From NCBI GenBank assembly GCA_025457615.1, contig JALOTZ010000004.1, forward strand, positions 41,776-105,775: 64,000 bases of DNA, in the 5' to 3' direction. Under the pieces are notes generated by a model, which did no database searches, was not told the origin of the DNA, and saw only the letters and a program-made list of their open reading frames with translations. Of this stretch, positions 23,663 through 32,101 are shown in pieces. The position numbers and the translations under genes were made by a program. Position 1 is the first letter of the stretch; every line of letters starts with the position of its first letter. Origin of the DNA: Verrucomicrobiota bacterium. Its GTDB lineage: Bacteria > Verrucomicrobiota > Verrucomicrobiia > Limisphaerales > DSYF01.

Positions 23663-25795
23663 ATGACACTTCCCTCGCCTCCGGTTCCCAAGGCTCGCGG
23701 ATTCTCCATGCGAGCCAGTTTGGTGGTTGGGTTTGGGTCGGTGCTGCTATTGACGGCCGCCGGGATCGTATTCAACAACCTGTACGCGGGGCACAAGGTG
23801 GTGCGGAGCCTGTCCCGATCCATCCTCGACCAAGCGACGGCGTTGGTGGAAGTGAAGCTGGAGGTGTTCTTTGGCGTGGTTTCCGGAGTCAGTGGCAGCA
23901 CGGCGCAGCGGTTGGAGAACGGCTCCCTGGTGTGGCGGGACTGGGATGGGTTTCGCCGGTTCCTGCTGCCCATGCTGCAGCGCCTGCCGCAGGTCTGCGG
24001 GGTGGGGGCCGGTGACAGCGAGGGCAACGCATACAACCTGACCCGCCACGGCACGAGCTGGTGGTCGCAGGAAGTTCAGCCGGCGGCGTGGGGCACCAAT
24101 ACCTTGTGGAAGGAATGGACGGCTGAAGGTGACCTGGTGCGGGAGTGGTGGGAGGCGTCCGAGTTCGATCCCCGTCGGCGTCCCTGGTTCACCAACGCTG
24201 TGGCGGTGGCGCGCCTCGGCTCACCGTCCGAGGGACGAGGGCCGCTGTCGCCGCACTGGACGCCGCCCTACCGGTTCTTCATCACGGGGGCGCGAGGGGT
24301 GACGGTGGCCACGCGGGTGGCGTGGGGCCAGAACTTGGACGCGGTCGTGTATTTCGATGTCGCGCTCAGCGATCTGGATGCGTTCATGGACAAGGTCAGG
24401 CCTTCCACGAATGGGTTGGCCATCGTGTTGACCGACGACCTCGAGGTGCTGGGCTGGCCGGGGCGCGCGGGGCTCCCGCCCGGCAAGCTGGTGGAAGGCG
24501 GAGGCGGGGTCGAGGTGTTCGCCAGCCAGGCACCGTTGCTGGCAGCCTCGCTCCAGCACTGGCGAGAACAGGGACAACCCGATACGCTGGTTCAGCGGGT
24601 CCGGGGGCCGGATCAGAACCTGTGGATGGCATTCCGTTCCCTGCCCGTGGCGGGCGAGAAGTTGCATGTGTTGGTATCGGTCCCGGAGGAGGATTTCCTG
24701 GGCGAGGCCCGCCGCGAGCGACTGCGGATGGTGATGGTGCTGGTTGTCGGCCTGGTGGTGGCGGTCGCTCTGGCCGTGTGGCTGGCGTCGATTTATACGC
24801 GCCCGATTGCGGTGCTGGTCAATCGCAGCGAGGCCATCCAACGGCTCGAGTTATCCGGGCAGGCCGAGGTCGCGTCGCGCGTGAAGGAGGTGCAGCAACT
24901 GGCCGGGGCCCAGGCGCGGATGAGTGCGGCGCTGGAATCCTTTGGCCGCTACGTGCCGCGCGACGTCCTTCGCGAACTGCTTCGGCAGGGGGAAGCCGCA
25001 AAGATCGGGGCGCATCCGGCCGAGCTGACCGTGTTGTTCAGCGACATCCGCAGTTTCACCCAGATCAGCGAGATGCTTCCGCCCGACGATGTGGCGCGGT
25101 ACCTATCCGATTACTTCGATCTGCTGCACGGCATCCTTGTGCGGCACGGGGGCACGACGGACAAGTTCATGGGCGACGCGATCATGGCGTTTTGGGGTGC
25201 GCCCCGGCCCGACGCGAACCATGCCCTGAATGCGGTGCGGGCGGTGCTGGAAGGTCGCGACCGGCTGGAGTCGTTGAATCGTGTTTGGAAGGCGGAAGGC
25301 CGCCCGGAGTTTCACACCACCTTTGGGCTGGCCTCGGGTCCGGTGGTGGTGGGGAACGTGGGTGCGCGGGACCGGCTGAACTACACGGTGCTGGGCAACA
25401 CGGTGAACGTGGCCAGCCGCTGTGTCGGGTTGGGCCGGCAACTGGGCTGCTCGATCCTGGCTCTGGAGTCGGTGGCCACGGCGAGTTCTGGCGAGATTGA
25501 ATGGCGCCGGCTCGGGCCGGTCAGCATCCGGGGTATCCGCCAGCCCCGGATGGTTTGCGAACCCTTGGGGGTGGTGGGAGAGGTGGCGGCGGACGTGCTG
25601 GCTTTCCGGCAGGACTACGAGCGGGCGCTGGATGCCTATCTTGGGAAGGACCTTGGGCGCGCGTTGGAGTTGTTGGAACGACTGACGGCGGATCGACCTG
25701 GGCAACCTTCCGTGCTTTACCTGCTCCAACGGTGCCGTGAGTTGCGGCAAGGCGTTGGCGGCGAAATCCATACGGAGATGCTCTCGTTCAAGTGA
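23663..25795 (+). CDS. Membrane-bound class III adenylate/guanylate cyclase with Cache-like sensor
   Basis: 710 residues. TM1 (about 17-40, LVVGFGSVLLLTAAGIVF) is followed by a 310-residue periplasmic region that looks like a double Cache sensor (WWEASEFDPRRRPWF is a dCache-type motif). TM2 (about 356-378), a HAMP linker and a class III cyclase domain (about 453-590) follow. The catalytic domain has ELTVLFSDIRSFTQISEM with a metal aspartate, TDKFMGDAIMAFWGAP with the purine-contacting lysine and second aspartate, and NYTVLGNTVNVASR. The lysine suggests ATP as substrate, hence cAMP. A 100-residue helical tail with TPR-like character (ALDAYLGKDLGRALELLERL) ends the protein. A second start, M16, is possible. 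Confidence 0.9.
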   Translation: MTLPSPPVPKARGFSMRASLVVGFGSVLLLTAAGIVFNNLYAGHKVVRSLSRSILDQATALVEVKLEVFFGVVSGVSGSTAQRLENGSLVWRDWDGFRRFLLPMLQRLPQVCGVGAGDSEGNAYNLTRHGTSWWSQEVQPAAWGTNTLWKEWTAEGDLVREWWEASEFDPRRRPWFTNAVAVARLGSPSEGRGPLSPHWTPPYRFFITGARGVTVATRVAWGQNLDAVVYFDVALSDLDAFMDKVRPSTNGLAIVLTDDLEVLGWPGRAGLPPGKLVEGGGGVEVFASQAPLLAASLQHWREQGQPDTLVQRVRGPDQNLWMAFRSLPVAGEKLHVLVSVPEEDFLGEARRERLRMVMVLVVGLVVAVALAVWLASIYTRPIAVLVNRSEAIQRLELSGQAEVASRVKEVQQLAGAQARMSAALESFGRYVPRDVLRELLRQGEAAKIGAHPAELTVLFSDIRSFTQISEMLPPDDVARYLSDYFDLLHGILVRHGGTTDKFMGDAIMAFWGAPRPDANHALNAVRAVLEGRDRLESLNRVWKAEGRPEFHTTFGLASGPVVVGNVGARDRLNYTVLGNTVNVASRCVGLGRQLGCSILALESVATASSGEIEWRRLGPVSIRGIRQPRMVCEPLGVVGEVAADVLAFRQDYERALDAYLGKDLGRALELLERLTADRPGQPSVLYLLQRCRELRQGVGGEIHTEMLSFK

Positions 25796-25947
25796 GGCGC
25801 GACTTACGGGAAGGTTTCCACTTGCCACGAATTCAGCGGCCTGCAACTTTGTTGCGCCGAAGAAGGCATAAGTCCGTTTTGGTTCCCTACAGCTGCTTCC
25901 AGGGTGAGGTCCTGTGTGCCTTCGAATTCTGGAGATCGATTGTGGAG

Positions 25948-26121
25948 ATGCTCAAGACAGGTGGCGTGCAGCGTGAGCGCCAGAGATACTATTTGCTGGC
26001 CGGGATGGGCGGGCGTCAGGCCCGCCGGAAGCATCGTGCCTACCTGCTGTACGCCTTGATTGCGGCGGCGGCGGTTTCCTGCCTTCTGACTGGCCTTTTC
26101 CTCTGGATCAACGCGCTGTGA
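25948..26121 (+). CDS. Small single-span membrane protein
   Basis: 57 residues from the ATG at 25948 (MLKTGGVQRERQRYYLLAGM), preceded closely by GGAG. A basic stretch (GRQARRKHR) is followed by one C-terminal transmembrane helix (about 34-54, LLYALIAAAAVSCLLTGLFL) and a short tail. The positive-inside rule puts the N-terminus in the cytoplasm. The frame is open upstream to 25792, but those residues look unlike protein. It converges with the lipoprotein gene 15 bases away. Function unknown. Confidence 0.55.
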   Translation: MLKTGGVQRERQRYYLLAGMGGRQARRKHRAYLLYALIAAAAVSCLLTGLFLWINAL

Positions 26122-26136
26122 ACCCTGAGCGGGTTG

Positions 26137-26535
26137 CTACTTGTTGACCAGTTGCAACGCGATCTGCTTCTCGAGTTCGTAGGCCAGCCTCATGTCCGTG
26201 CCTCCGCCCGAGGTGCGCGCCTGCACCACCACCGAGGTAACCTTGGCATCCACGGGTTCGACTCGAATCCAGACCTTCCGCTGATTGACCCGCGCTTCGA
26301 TCGCGCGGGCTGGAATCTCCTGCTTGTGCAGAATCATCTCGTTTTGGAGGGTGCCATTGAGTTTGACGACGTGCAGGGCGGCCTCGTAGACCTGCGGCAC
26401 CGTCCGCTCGTAGCGGCCCTCAATCTTGTCCTTCACGAAAGGGACTGCCGCGGTCTTTTTTTCGCTGACCGTCCCGACACAGCCTGCGGCCAGGAAGGCT
26501 GGCAGCAGAATGACTGACCAAAGCTTCATCTTCAT
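26137..26535 (-). CDS. DUF3568-like lipoprotein
   Basis: 132 residues. Lipoprotein signal peptide with lipobox LAAGC (C19). The mature part has KDKIEGRYERTVPQVYEAALH, VKLNGTLQNEMILH and KVWIRVEPVDAKVTSVVVQA, the pattern of the DUF3568 family of small periplasm-facing lipoproteins. The family is abundant in Verrucomicrobiota and its function is unknown. There is no operon partner on this strand. Start at the ATG at 26535 (MKMKLWSVILLPAFL). Confidence 0.78.
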   Translation of the reverse strand: MKMKLWSVILLPAFLAAGCVGTVSEKKTAAVPFVKDKIEGRYERTVPQVYEAALHVVKLNGTLQNEMILHKQEIPARAIEARVNQRKVWIRVEPVDAKVTSVVVQARTSGGGTDMRLAYELEKQIALQLVNK

Positions 26536-26618
26536 GGCGCGTAATCAATCAAAAGCTGGAGGAGGGTCAAGCACGGATTCGGCACGGCTGCTCGACAACC
26601 GTATGCCTGGGTGGCAGT

Positions 26619-27494
26619 TTGTCCGTGGTGTTGTCACAGGAACTACTCCGATTGCGCGAGGTGCTTCGCGGTTATGGCTCCTGCCTGGTGGCTTATTCAG
26701 GCGGGGTGGATTCAGTGTTGCTGGCTGTCGTGGCCCGGCAGGAGCTCGGCGCGCGTTCGCTGGCGGTCATTGCGGATTCGCCGAGTCTGCCACGGCGGGA
26801 GCTCGAGGAGGCGCTGGCGCTGGCTCAGCAGCATGGTTTTGCGGTACGGGTGATCCCGACCCGCGAATTCGAGAGCCGTGATTACACGTCCAACCCGGCC
26901 AATCGATGTTACTTCTGCAAACAGGCGTTGTTCTCGGAACTGGCCCCGATCGCCGCGGCGGAGGGGTTTGCCGTGATTGCGTACGGTGAGAACGCCAGTG
27001 ATCTTGCGGATTACCGGCCCGGTGCGCAGGCTGCGGCGGAGTTTGCCGTGCGGGCTCCGCTGAAGGAGGCCGGACTGACCAAGGCGGACATTCGGGCCAT
27101 CTCGGCGGAACTCGGTCTCCCGACGGCGGACAAGCCTCAAATGGCCTGCCTGAGTTCCCGGATTCCGTATGGCGAGCCGGTGACTCCCGAGAAGCTGCGC
27201 ATGATCGAACTGGCGGAAGCCGTGCTCCGGGATCTGGGTTTCCGGGAGGTCCGCGTGCGGCATCACGAGCTGGGAGGCGGGGGGGCCGGGAATCCCACGG
27301 CGCTGGCCCGGATTGAACTGGGGGCGGAGGAATTGCCGCGCCTCCTGACTGACGGATTGCCCGGGCGGGTGGGGGAGGAACTCCGGCGTCTCGGGTATGC
27401 CCAGGTCACGCTCGACCTGGCCGGCTACCGGCGTGGCAGCTTGAACGCTGTGCTGGGCCAATCGGCCTCCGCAGCACCGGCTTCCCAGCACTGA
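26619..27494 (+). CDS. larE: LarE-type ATP-dependent sacrificial sulfur transferase
   Basis: 291 residues. In Lactiplantibacillus, LarE uses ATP to activate a pyridinium dicarboxylate and donates sulfur for the nickel-pincer cofactor of lactate racemase. The PP-loop AYSGGVDSVLLA (25-36) is present, with ADSPSLPRRELEEA and RCYFCKQALF (96-105). C177 in QMACLSSRIPYGEPVT sits at the position of the sacrificial cysteine C176 of the lactobacillus enzyme. The start is the TTG at 26619 giving MSVVLSQELL; GTG codons at 26625 and 26628 are alternatives. No larB, larC or larA is nearby, so its partner may be elsewhere or it may act in another sulfur transfer. Confidence 0.88.
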   Translation: MSVVLSQELLRLREVLRGYGSCLVAYSGGVDSVLLAVVARQELGARSLAVIADSPSLPRRELEEALALAQQHGFAVRVIPTREFESRDYTSNPANRCYFCKQALFSELAPIAAAEGFAVIAYGENASDLADYRPGAQAAAEFAVRAPLKEAGLTKADIRAISAELGLPTADKPQMACLSSRIPYGEPVTPEKLRMIELAEAVLRDLGFREVRVRHHELGGGGAGNPTALARIELGAEELPRLLTDGLPGRVGEELRRLGYAQVTLDLAGYRRGSLNAVLGQSASAAPASQH

Positions 27495-27546
27495 ACGCGC
27501 GCCGGACCGAGTCGAAACTTTCAGCCGCGACAGGTTTAATAACGCT

Positions 27547-28824
27547 ATGCCTCAGTTTGCATACCGGGCCCGGAATCGATCTGGCGAATTGGTCGAGGGA
27601 ATGCTGGAAGGCAACGACCGTGGCGCGGCCTTGATCCAGATCGAGCGGTTGGGGCTTTTCCCGGTGACGGTGGATGTCTCCAAAGCCACGACTCCCGCGC
27701 CCGGCGAGGCGCCCCAAGCGCGCCGCAAATTCGAGCTGGCGGCGCTCCTGCCGCCGACGGTTCGGGATTATCTCCATCGTTCCAAGCGCCCCAAGCTTCG
27801 CGAGTTGGCCACCTACACCCAGCAGTTGGCGAATCTCCTGCAAGCGGGCATGCCGCTGACCCTGGCGCTGAACAGCATGACGCATATCGAATCCAAAGGC
27901 ATCAAGTCGGAGGTGAGCAAACAGCTCCGGCAGGAAGTCATGGAAGGGCGTTCCCTCTCCGAGGCGATGAGCCGTCAATCGATGATCTTTTCCGATCTCT
28001 ACATCAACATGGTGCGGGCCGGGGAATCCAGCGGCGCCTTGGTGGATGTGCTCCGGCGCATGGCGGCGCACTATGAGCGATTTGCGGAAGTGCAGTCCAA
28101 GTTTGTATCGGCCATGGTCTATCCGGCCATCGTCGCGTTTGTGGGGGTGGCCATCGCCGTGGTGTTCATGGTGAAGATTCTGCCCACCTTCATTTCCATC
28201 TTTGATGGCATGGAGATGCAGTTGCCGATCATGACGCAAATGCTGGTGAACCTGAGCGACTTCCTTCGGGGTTACTGGTGGCTGTTGGTGTTGATGGGGA
28301 TTTCCCTCGTGATCCTCACCCGCCGTTACCAGGCTTCGCCCCACGGCCGGCGCAACCTGGACCGATGGAAAATGCGGGCACCGGTGTTCGGGAATGTCAT
28401 CCGGCTGAATCTGTTCGGGCAGTTCGCCCGCACGCTTTCCACACTGCTCGAGAACGGCGTGCCCGTCCTGACCGCCCTCAAGATCACCGAGCAGATCATG
28501 CCCAATGTCATCGTCAAGGAGGCTGTGGCCAAGACGCGCGAGGCGGTGACGGACGGCAAAACGATTGCCCAGCCGCTGGCGCAAAGCCGCATCTTTCCGC
28601 AGTTGATGGTGGACCTGGTCCGGATTGGCGAGGAAACGGGTGACGTGCCGGCTTCGCTGCGAAACCTGGCGGAGACCTATGAGCGGGATCTGGATATCGC
28701 GCTTCGGACGCTGACCAACTTGATCGAGCCGATCATGATCATCGTGATGGCCATCGGCGTGTGTTTCCTGCTGCTGAGTGTGTTATCGGCGATGTTTGCC
28801 ATGACGTCCAACATTGCCCGGTGA
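27547..28824 (+). CDS. gspF: Type II secretion / type IV pilus inner-membrane platform protein
   Basis: 425 residues. Two T2SSF domains (about 80-205 and 280-405), with the conserved LATYTQQLANLLQAGMPLTLAL and FARTLSTLLENGVPVLTALK. Three transmembrane segments lie near 180-200, 240-260 and 385-410. The N-terminal FAYRARNRSGELVEGMLEG is the usual start. It is the polytopic platform around which pseudopilins are assembled. PilC of type IV pili is the closest alternative; the pseudopilin genes that follow favour GspF. First gene of gspF-H-I-J-K; the stop overlaps the next start (TGATG). Confidence 0.93.
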   Translation: MPQFAYRARNRSGELVEGMLEGNDRGAALIQIERLGLFPVTVDVSKATTPAPGEAPQARRKFELAALLPPTVRDYLHRSKRPKLRELATYTQQLANLLQAGMPLTLALNSMTHIESKGIKSEVSKQLRQEVMEGRSLSEAMSRQSMIFSDLYINMVRAGESSGALVDVLRRMAAHYERFAEVQSKFVSAMVYPAIVAFVGVAIAVVFMVKILPTFISIFDGMEMQLPIMTQMLVNLSDFLRGYWWLLVLMGISLVILTRRYQASPHGRRNLDRWKMRAPVFGNVIRLNLFGQFARTLSTLLENGVPVLTALKITEQIMPNVIVKEAVAKTREAVTDGKTIAQPLAQSRIFPQLMVDLVRIGEETGDVPASLRNLAETYERDLDIALRTLTNLIEPIMIIVMAIGVCFLLLSVLSAMFAMTSNIAR

Positions 28825-29405
28825 TGAAGATCTGGAATGAGAGATCCTTCGGCGAGGTCCATGCGTTGGGTCAGGGAGGCCGTCCTTCGGGTGAAACCGG
28901 GACAGATGGCAAGGCCCGACCAGAGGGGGCTTTCACCCTCATCGAGGTCATGGTGGTGGTGGCCATCCTCGGGGTGATTCTGGCGATCAGCATTCCGGCC
29001 ATCCACCGGGCCAAAGACCAGGCGCCACTGATTCAGACGGTGAAGGAGATCCAGAAGGTCTGCAGCCTGGCCCGGGCTCGAGCCATCTTCAGCGGCGCGA
29101 CCGCCCAGGTGGTGTTTCGTCCTTACGAGCGGACGTTTGCCCTGGCGGGCGGAAGCCTCGGCGAGTCCGGCTTCAAGGCCGGCCAGCCCTCCACCACGTC
29201 CGGGATCATCCACGAAAATCTGGCCGTCGAGATGCTCGACGTCAATCTCATGGAGTTCAAGGACCAGGACCTGGCGGTGGTGAACTTCTATCCCAACGGC
29301 ACCTGTGACGAACTGACCATCGTGCTTCGCTCCGACCGAAACGAGTGGCGCAAGATCAGTCTCGAAGCCACCACCGGTCTAGCGACTGTGGGGGGGGTGC
29401 GGTGA
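28824..29405 (+). CDS. gspH: Pseudopilin, GspH-like
   Basis: 193 residues. A type III signal: a 36-residue basic leader, then A|FTLIEVMVVVAILGV, in which the residue before the cleavage point is Ala instead of Gly and Glu is at +5. The hydrophobic helix spans about 37-57. The C-terminal domain has alternating strands (AQVVFRPYERTFAL, LTIVLRSDRNEWRKISL) like the beta-sandwich of minor pseudopilins. The leader is longer than the typical 6-25 residues. Start at the ATG overlapping the gspF stop; an upstream start would lie inside gspF. GspG is the main alternative, but a C-terminal calcium-loop motif is missing. Confidence 0.8.
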   Translation: MKIWNERSFGEVHALGQGGRPSGETGTDGKARPEGAFTLIEVMVVVAILGVILAISIPAIHRAKDQAPLIQTVKEIQKVCSLARARAIFSGATAQVVFRPYERTFALAGGSLGESGFKAGQPSTTSGIIHENLAVEMLDVNLMEFKDQDLAVVNFYPNGTCDELTIVLRSDRNEWRKISLEATTGLATVGGVR

Positions 29406-29992
29406 ACCGCAACGGCTTTGGCTGGCAGTCGGGTGAGGGCCAACCTGGCGGCGTCCCGCACAGCGGGGTTGCTGCGAGTCGCGGACTCGCGGTCCGGAAC
29501 GAACGGTTCCTGGGAAGCCTCCACGATCAAGAGATCGCGCGTGGGGACCATGAACCCGGTAGGGCGCCTTCCCACCCGTTCCTGGGAAAAGCATGGAAGG
29601 AGAGGGGCGGCTTCAGCTTGCTGGAGGTCATGATTGCCATTGGAATCTTCTTCCTGGTGGCGTTCACGGTGCTGGCGGTGGTGTCGCAGTGCCTGCGCCA
29701 GGCCAAGGCGCTGGATTTGGCTCGGAGCCCGATTGGATCCCTCGCCTCGCAAACAGTGGTGACCAACCAGCTCGAGGAGGGGATCGAGACCGGGGATTTC
29801 GGAGATATCTTCCCCGACTACCGCTGGACGCGGGAGGTTTCTGAGTTGACGAACGGGTTGTACGAGGTGGCGCTCACCGTGACGCGGAGTGGGCAGTCCA
29901 GGCCGGACGGGGAGTTGATGCTCTACGTTTACAAACCCGCCGGCGGGGGGGCACCGGGTCGGTTGGGTCGGCCGGGAGGGCGGCAGCGATGA
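29402..29992 (+). CDS. gspI: Pseudopilin, GspI-like, with repeat-derived leader
   Basis: 196 residues from GTG. The prepilin site ERGG|FSLLEVMIAIGIFFLV is at residues 67-82 (cleavage after G70). The leader is therefore 70 residues, far longer than normal. DNA encoding it contains copy C of the dispersed repeat. No other ATG or GTG in this frame lies between 29402 and the prepilin motif, so this long leader must be translated. The mature protein, about 126 residues, has the short hydrophobic helix and small C-terminal domain expected of minor pseudopilins. It overlaps its neighbours at both ends (GTGA and ATGA). Confidence 0.8.
   Translation: MNRNGFGWQSGEGQPGGVPHSGVAASRGLAVRNERFLGSLHDQEIARGDHEPGRAPSHPFLGKAWKERGGFSLLEVMIAIGIFFLVAFTVLAVVSQCLRQAKALDLARSPIGSLASQTVVTNQLEEGIETGDFGDIFPDYRWTREVSELTNGLYEVALTVTRSGQSRPDGELMLYVYKPAGGGAPGRLGRPGGRQR
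29471..29500 (+). repeat. Dispersed palindromic repeat, copy C (inside gspI)
   Basis: GCTGCGAGTCGCGGACTCGC continuing to GGTCCGGAAC. The first 26 bases match copy A on the opposite strand. Alignment with copy F continues on both sides: the element read backwards shares GGAACCG before and GCGGGAC after the core. The GTG start of gspI (29402) falls in a stretch that matches 11 of 14 positions of the second module of copy F, so the repeat probably covers about 29402-29500. Confidence 0.72.
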
Positions 29993-30930
29993 TCGGTGGA
30001 CGGCAGCGCGTCGGCAGCCATGCTCATGAGGGTTCGGAGCTTGGCTCCCGGAGCCGCAGCACCCCTGCGCTGGCGGGCCGAGTTCCCTGGTTCAGCGGCT
30101 GGGTGGCAGGCACAGCGGCTGCGGGTCGCCGACCCCTGGTCCGAACGGGGAAGGGCTGGTGCGCCCGGGCCGGGTTCACCCTGGTGGAGATCCTGATTGC
30201 CATCGGGATTTTCAGCCTTGTGGTGGCGGCTATTTACGCCTGTTGGTCGGCGGTGCTGCGGTCGTCGAAAGTCGGGAAGGATGCGGCTGCCCGGGCCCAA
30301 CGGTCGCGCATGGCCCTCCAGTGCATGGAGGAGGCGCTGACGTATGCACGGATGTCGGCCGCCAATGCGGACCGTTACTGGTTTGAGGGAAACAGCGGCA
30401 GCGATGCAAGGTTGAGCTTTGTGGCCAAGCTTCCCAGATCCTTTCCCCGCGGTGGCAAGTTCGGAGAGCTCACCTTGCGCCGTGTCGAGTTCGGCCTGCA
30501 GTCGGGGGAGGATTACAGCCAGGAACTGGTGCTGCGGCAGGCGCCGCTGCTCATGGACTTTGATGAGGATGAGCAGAACTATCCGCTCGTGCTCGCCCGG
30601 GATGTGCAGGAGATGATTGTCGAGTTCTGGGACTCGCGGGAGGAGGACTGGATTGATGAGTGGACGGAAACCAACCAGATCCCCGAGATGGTCAGGGTTT
30701 CCTTGGTTACCAAGCGCGGCCTTGGTTATCAGGCCCGGAAGGTGGAATCCACGTTTCTCGCCAGCCCCGCCTCGCATGCGGTGCAGGCTGCCAGTCAGGG
30801 CGCCGTGCCGCCGGGCGCCCAGCCTGTGGTGCCCGTGGTGCCCGGGCAACCGGGCCAACCCGTCGTGCCGGGAGTTCCAGGGCAGCGGCCCGCACGTGGT
30901 GGTATTCCTGCACCGGGAGGCCGCCCATGA
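29989..30930 (+). CDS. gspJ: Pseudopilin, GspJ-like, with repeat-derived leader
   Basis: 313 residues. The prepilin site is ARAG|FTLVEILIAIGIF (cleavage after G62), then a hydrophobic helix to about residue 85. The 62-residue leader is encoded by copy D of the dispersed repeat. The mature part is long (about 250 residues), as in GspJ, and has acidic strands (QEMIVEFWDSREEDWIDEW). It ends in a proline-, valine- and glycine-rich tail (QPVVPVVPGQPGQPVVPGV) absent from typical GspJ. Overlaps gspI and gspK by ATGA at each end. Confidence 0.8.
   Translation: MIGGRQRVGSHAHEGSELGSRSRSTPALAGRVPWFSGWVAGTAAAGRRPLVRTGKGWCARAGFTLVEILIAIGIFSLVVAAIYACWSAVLRSSKVGKDAAARAQRSRMALQCMEEALTYARMSAANADRYWFEGNSGSDARLSFVAKLPRSFPRGGKFGELTLRRVEFGLQSGEDYSQELVLRQAPLLMDFDEDEQNYPLVLARDVQEMIVEFWDSREEDWIDEWTETNQIPEMVRVSLVTKRGLGYQARKVESTFLASPASHAVQAASQGAVPPGAQPVVPVVPGQPGQPVVPGVPGQRPARGGIPAPGGRP
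30027..30146 (+). repeat. Dispersed palindromic repeat, copy D (inside gspJ)
   Basis: Two palindromic modules: GGAGCTTGGCTCC with GGAGCCGCAGC at about 30034-30061, and GCTGCGGGTCGCCGACCC at 30118-30135 followed by GGTCCGAAC. The order is the reverse of copy B, so it is inserted in the opposite orientation. It lies entirely within the DNA for the gspJ leader peptide and keeps the frame open. Confidence 0.72.
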
Positions 30931-32003
30931 CGTTTCCTCGAATCCATCGCGAGAACGGTATCGCGCTCATCATTGTCATGATCTCGGTGCTGATCCTGAC
31001 CATTCTGGCGGGCGGATTTGCTTACGCGATGAAGGTGGAAATGAAGCTGGCGATGAACTCACGCAACTTTTCCGAGCTGGAGTGGCTGGGCCGCTCCGGC
31101 ATGGAATACGCCAAATGGATTCTGGCGGAGGACATGAAGCTGGACCCGCGCGACGCCACGTTCGACATCTGGGCGGGAGGGTCTGGAGGCTTGAATGTCT
31201 CCAACAGCGTTTTGGCGGAGATTCACCTTCCCCTGACCGTTCACTTGGGCAGGGGCGAATTCACCCTGCACCCCATGCTGGACACGGAGCGGAAGATCAA
31301 CATCAACCGAGCGGACGAACTGCTCCTGCAACGGGTCTTGACCAGCATGGGAGCCGACGCCGGCGAGATTCCCACGGTCATTGGCTCCATTCTCGACTGG
31401 ATCGATCCGGATGACACCGAGCATCTGCAGGGTGCGGAGAGTGATTTCTACGAGGGCTTTGATCCCCCGTATGAAGCGAAGAATGGTCCCCTGGACGACA
31501 TCACCGAATTGTTGCTGATCCAGGGGGTGAATGAACGGATGTTTCGGGGTGGGGGGGGCGGCCCGTTTGTTTTTGAGCGCGCCGTCCAAGGCGGGGGCGG
31601 CCGTTTTTTCGAGGAGGAGATGCCCACCTATGCCTTCGGCCTGGTGGATGTGTTCACGGCGGTTTCCTCCGGCCGCATCAACGGCATGACCGTGGACGCG
31701 CGCACCCTGGCTCTGCTGCCGGGCATGGATGAGTTTCTGGCGGGCCAGTACCTCGAAATGCGTGGGGGGATCGATGGTGTGGACGGCACGGAGGATGATC
31801 AGTTGCCGGACTTGTCCTTCATCATTCCGGACGCCGCGGCCCGGGCGCAGGCGCAGGCGTTGCTCGACACCCGCAGCACCACGTTCGAGGTGCGGGTGAC
31901 CGCCACCATGGGCGGGGTCAGCCGCGAATTCGTCGGGCTCATCGTGCGCAACAACCCCAACGACGTGCAGTTGGTGAGTTTCTACGCTCCTGACGACAAG
32001 TAG
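30927..32003 (+). CDS. gspK: Type II secretion minor pseudopilin GspK
   Basis: 358 residues, the length of the GspK family. Short leader and helix HRENG|IALIIVMISVLILTIL without Glu at +5, which is normal for GspK. Next come RNFSELEWLGRSGMEYAKWI, the INRADE-like ERKININRADELLLQRVL and ILDWIDPDDTEHLQGAESDF, the hallmark alpha-helical insert. GspK caps the tip complex with GspI and GspJ. A glycine run (RGGGGGPFVF, VQGGGGRFF) near 205-230 is unusual and probably a flexible linker. No gspD, E, G, L or M follows, so the system is split over the genome. Confidence 0.9.
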   Translation: MTFPRIHRENGIALIIVMISVLILTILAGGFAYAMKVEMKLAMNSRNFSELEWLGRSGMEYAKWILAEDMKLDPRDATFDIWAGGSGGLNVSNSVLAEIHLPLTVHLGRGEFTLHPMLDTERKININRADELLLQRVLTSMGADAGEIPTVIGSILDWIDPDDTEHLQGAESDFYEGFDPPYEAKNGPLDDITELLLIQGVNERMFRGGGGGPFVFERAVQGGGGRFFEEEMPTYAFGLVDVFTAVSSGRINGMTVDARTLALLPGMDEFLAGQYLEMRGGIDGVDGTEDDQLPDLSFIIPDAAARAQAQALLDTRSTTFEVRVTATMGGVSREFVGLIVRNNPNDVQLVSFYAPDDK

Positions 32004-32101
32004 GCCGGGGCTGTGCAAGCCGCGTTTGACAGAGCAGCCATTCGGGACTAGAACACAGCCCGCGCGGTCAACCAAACAACCAAGAGAAAGGCAACGAGAA
32101 C

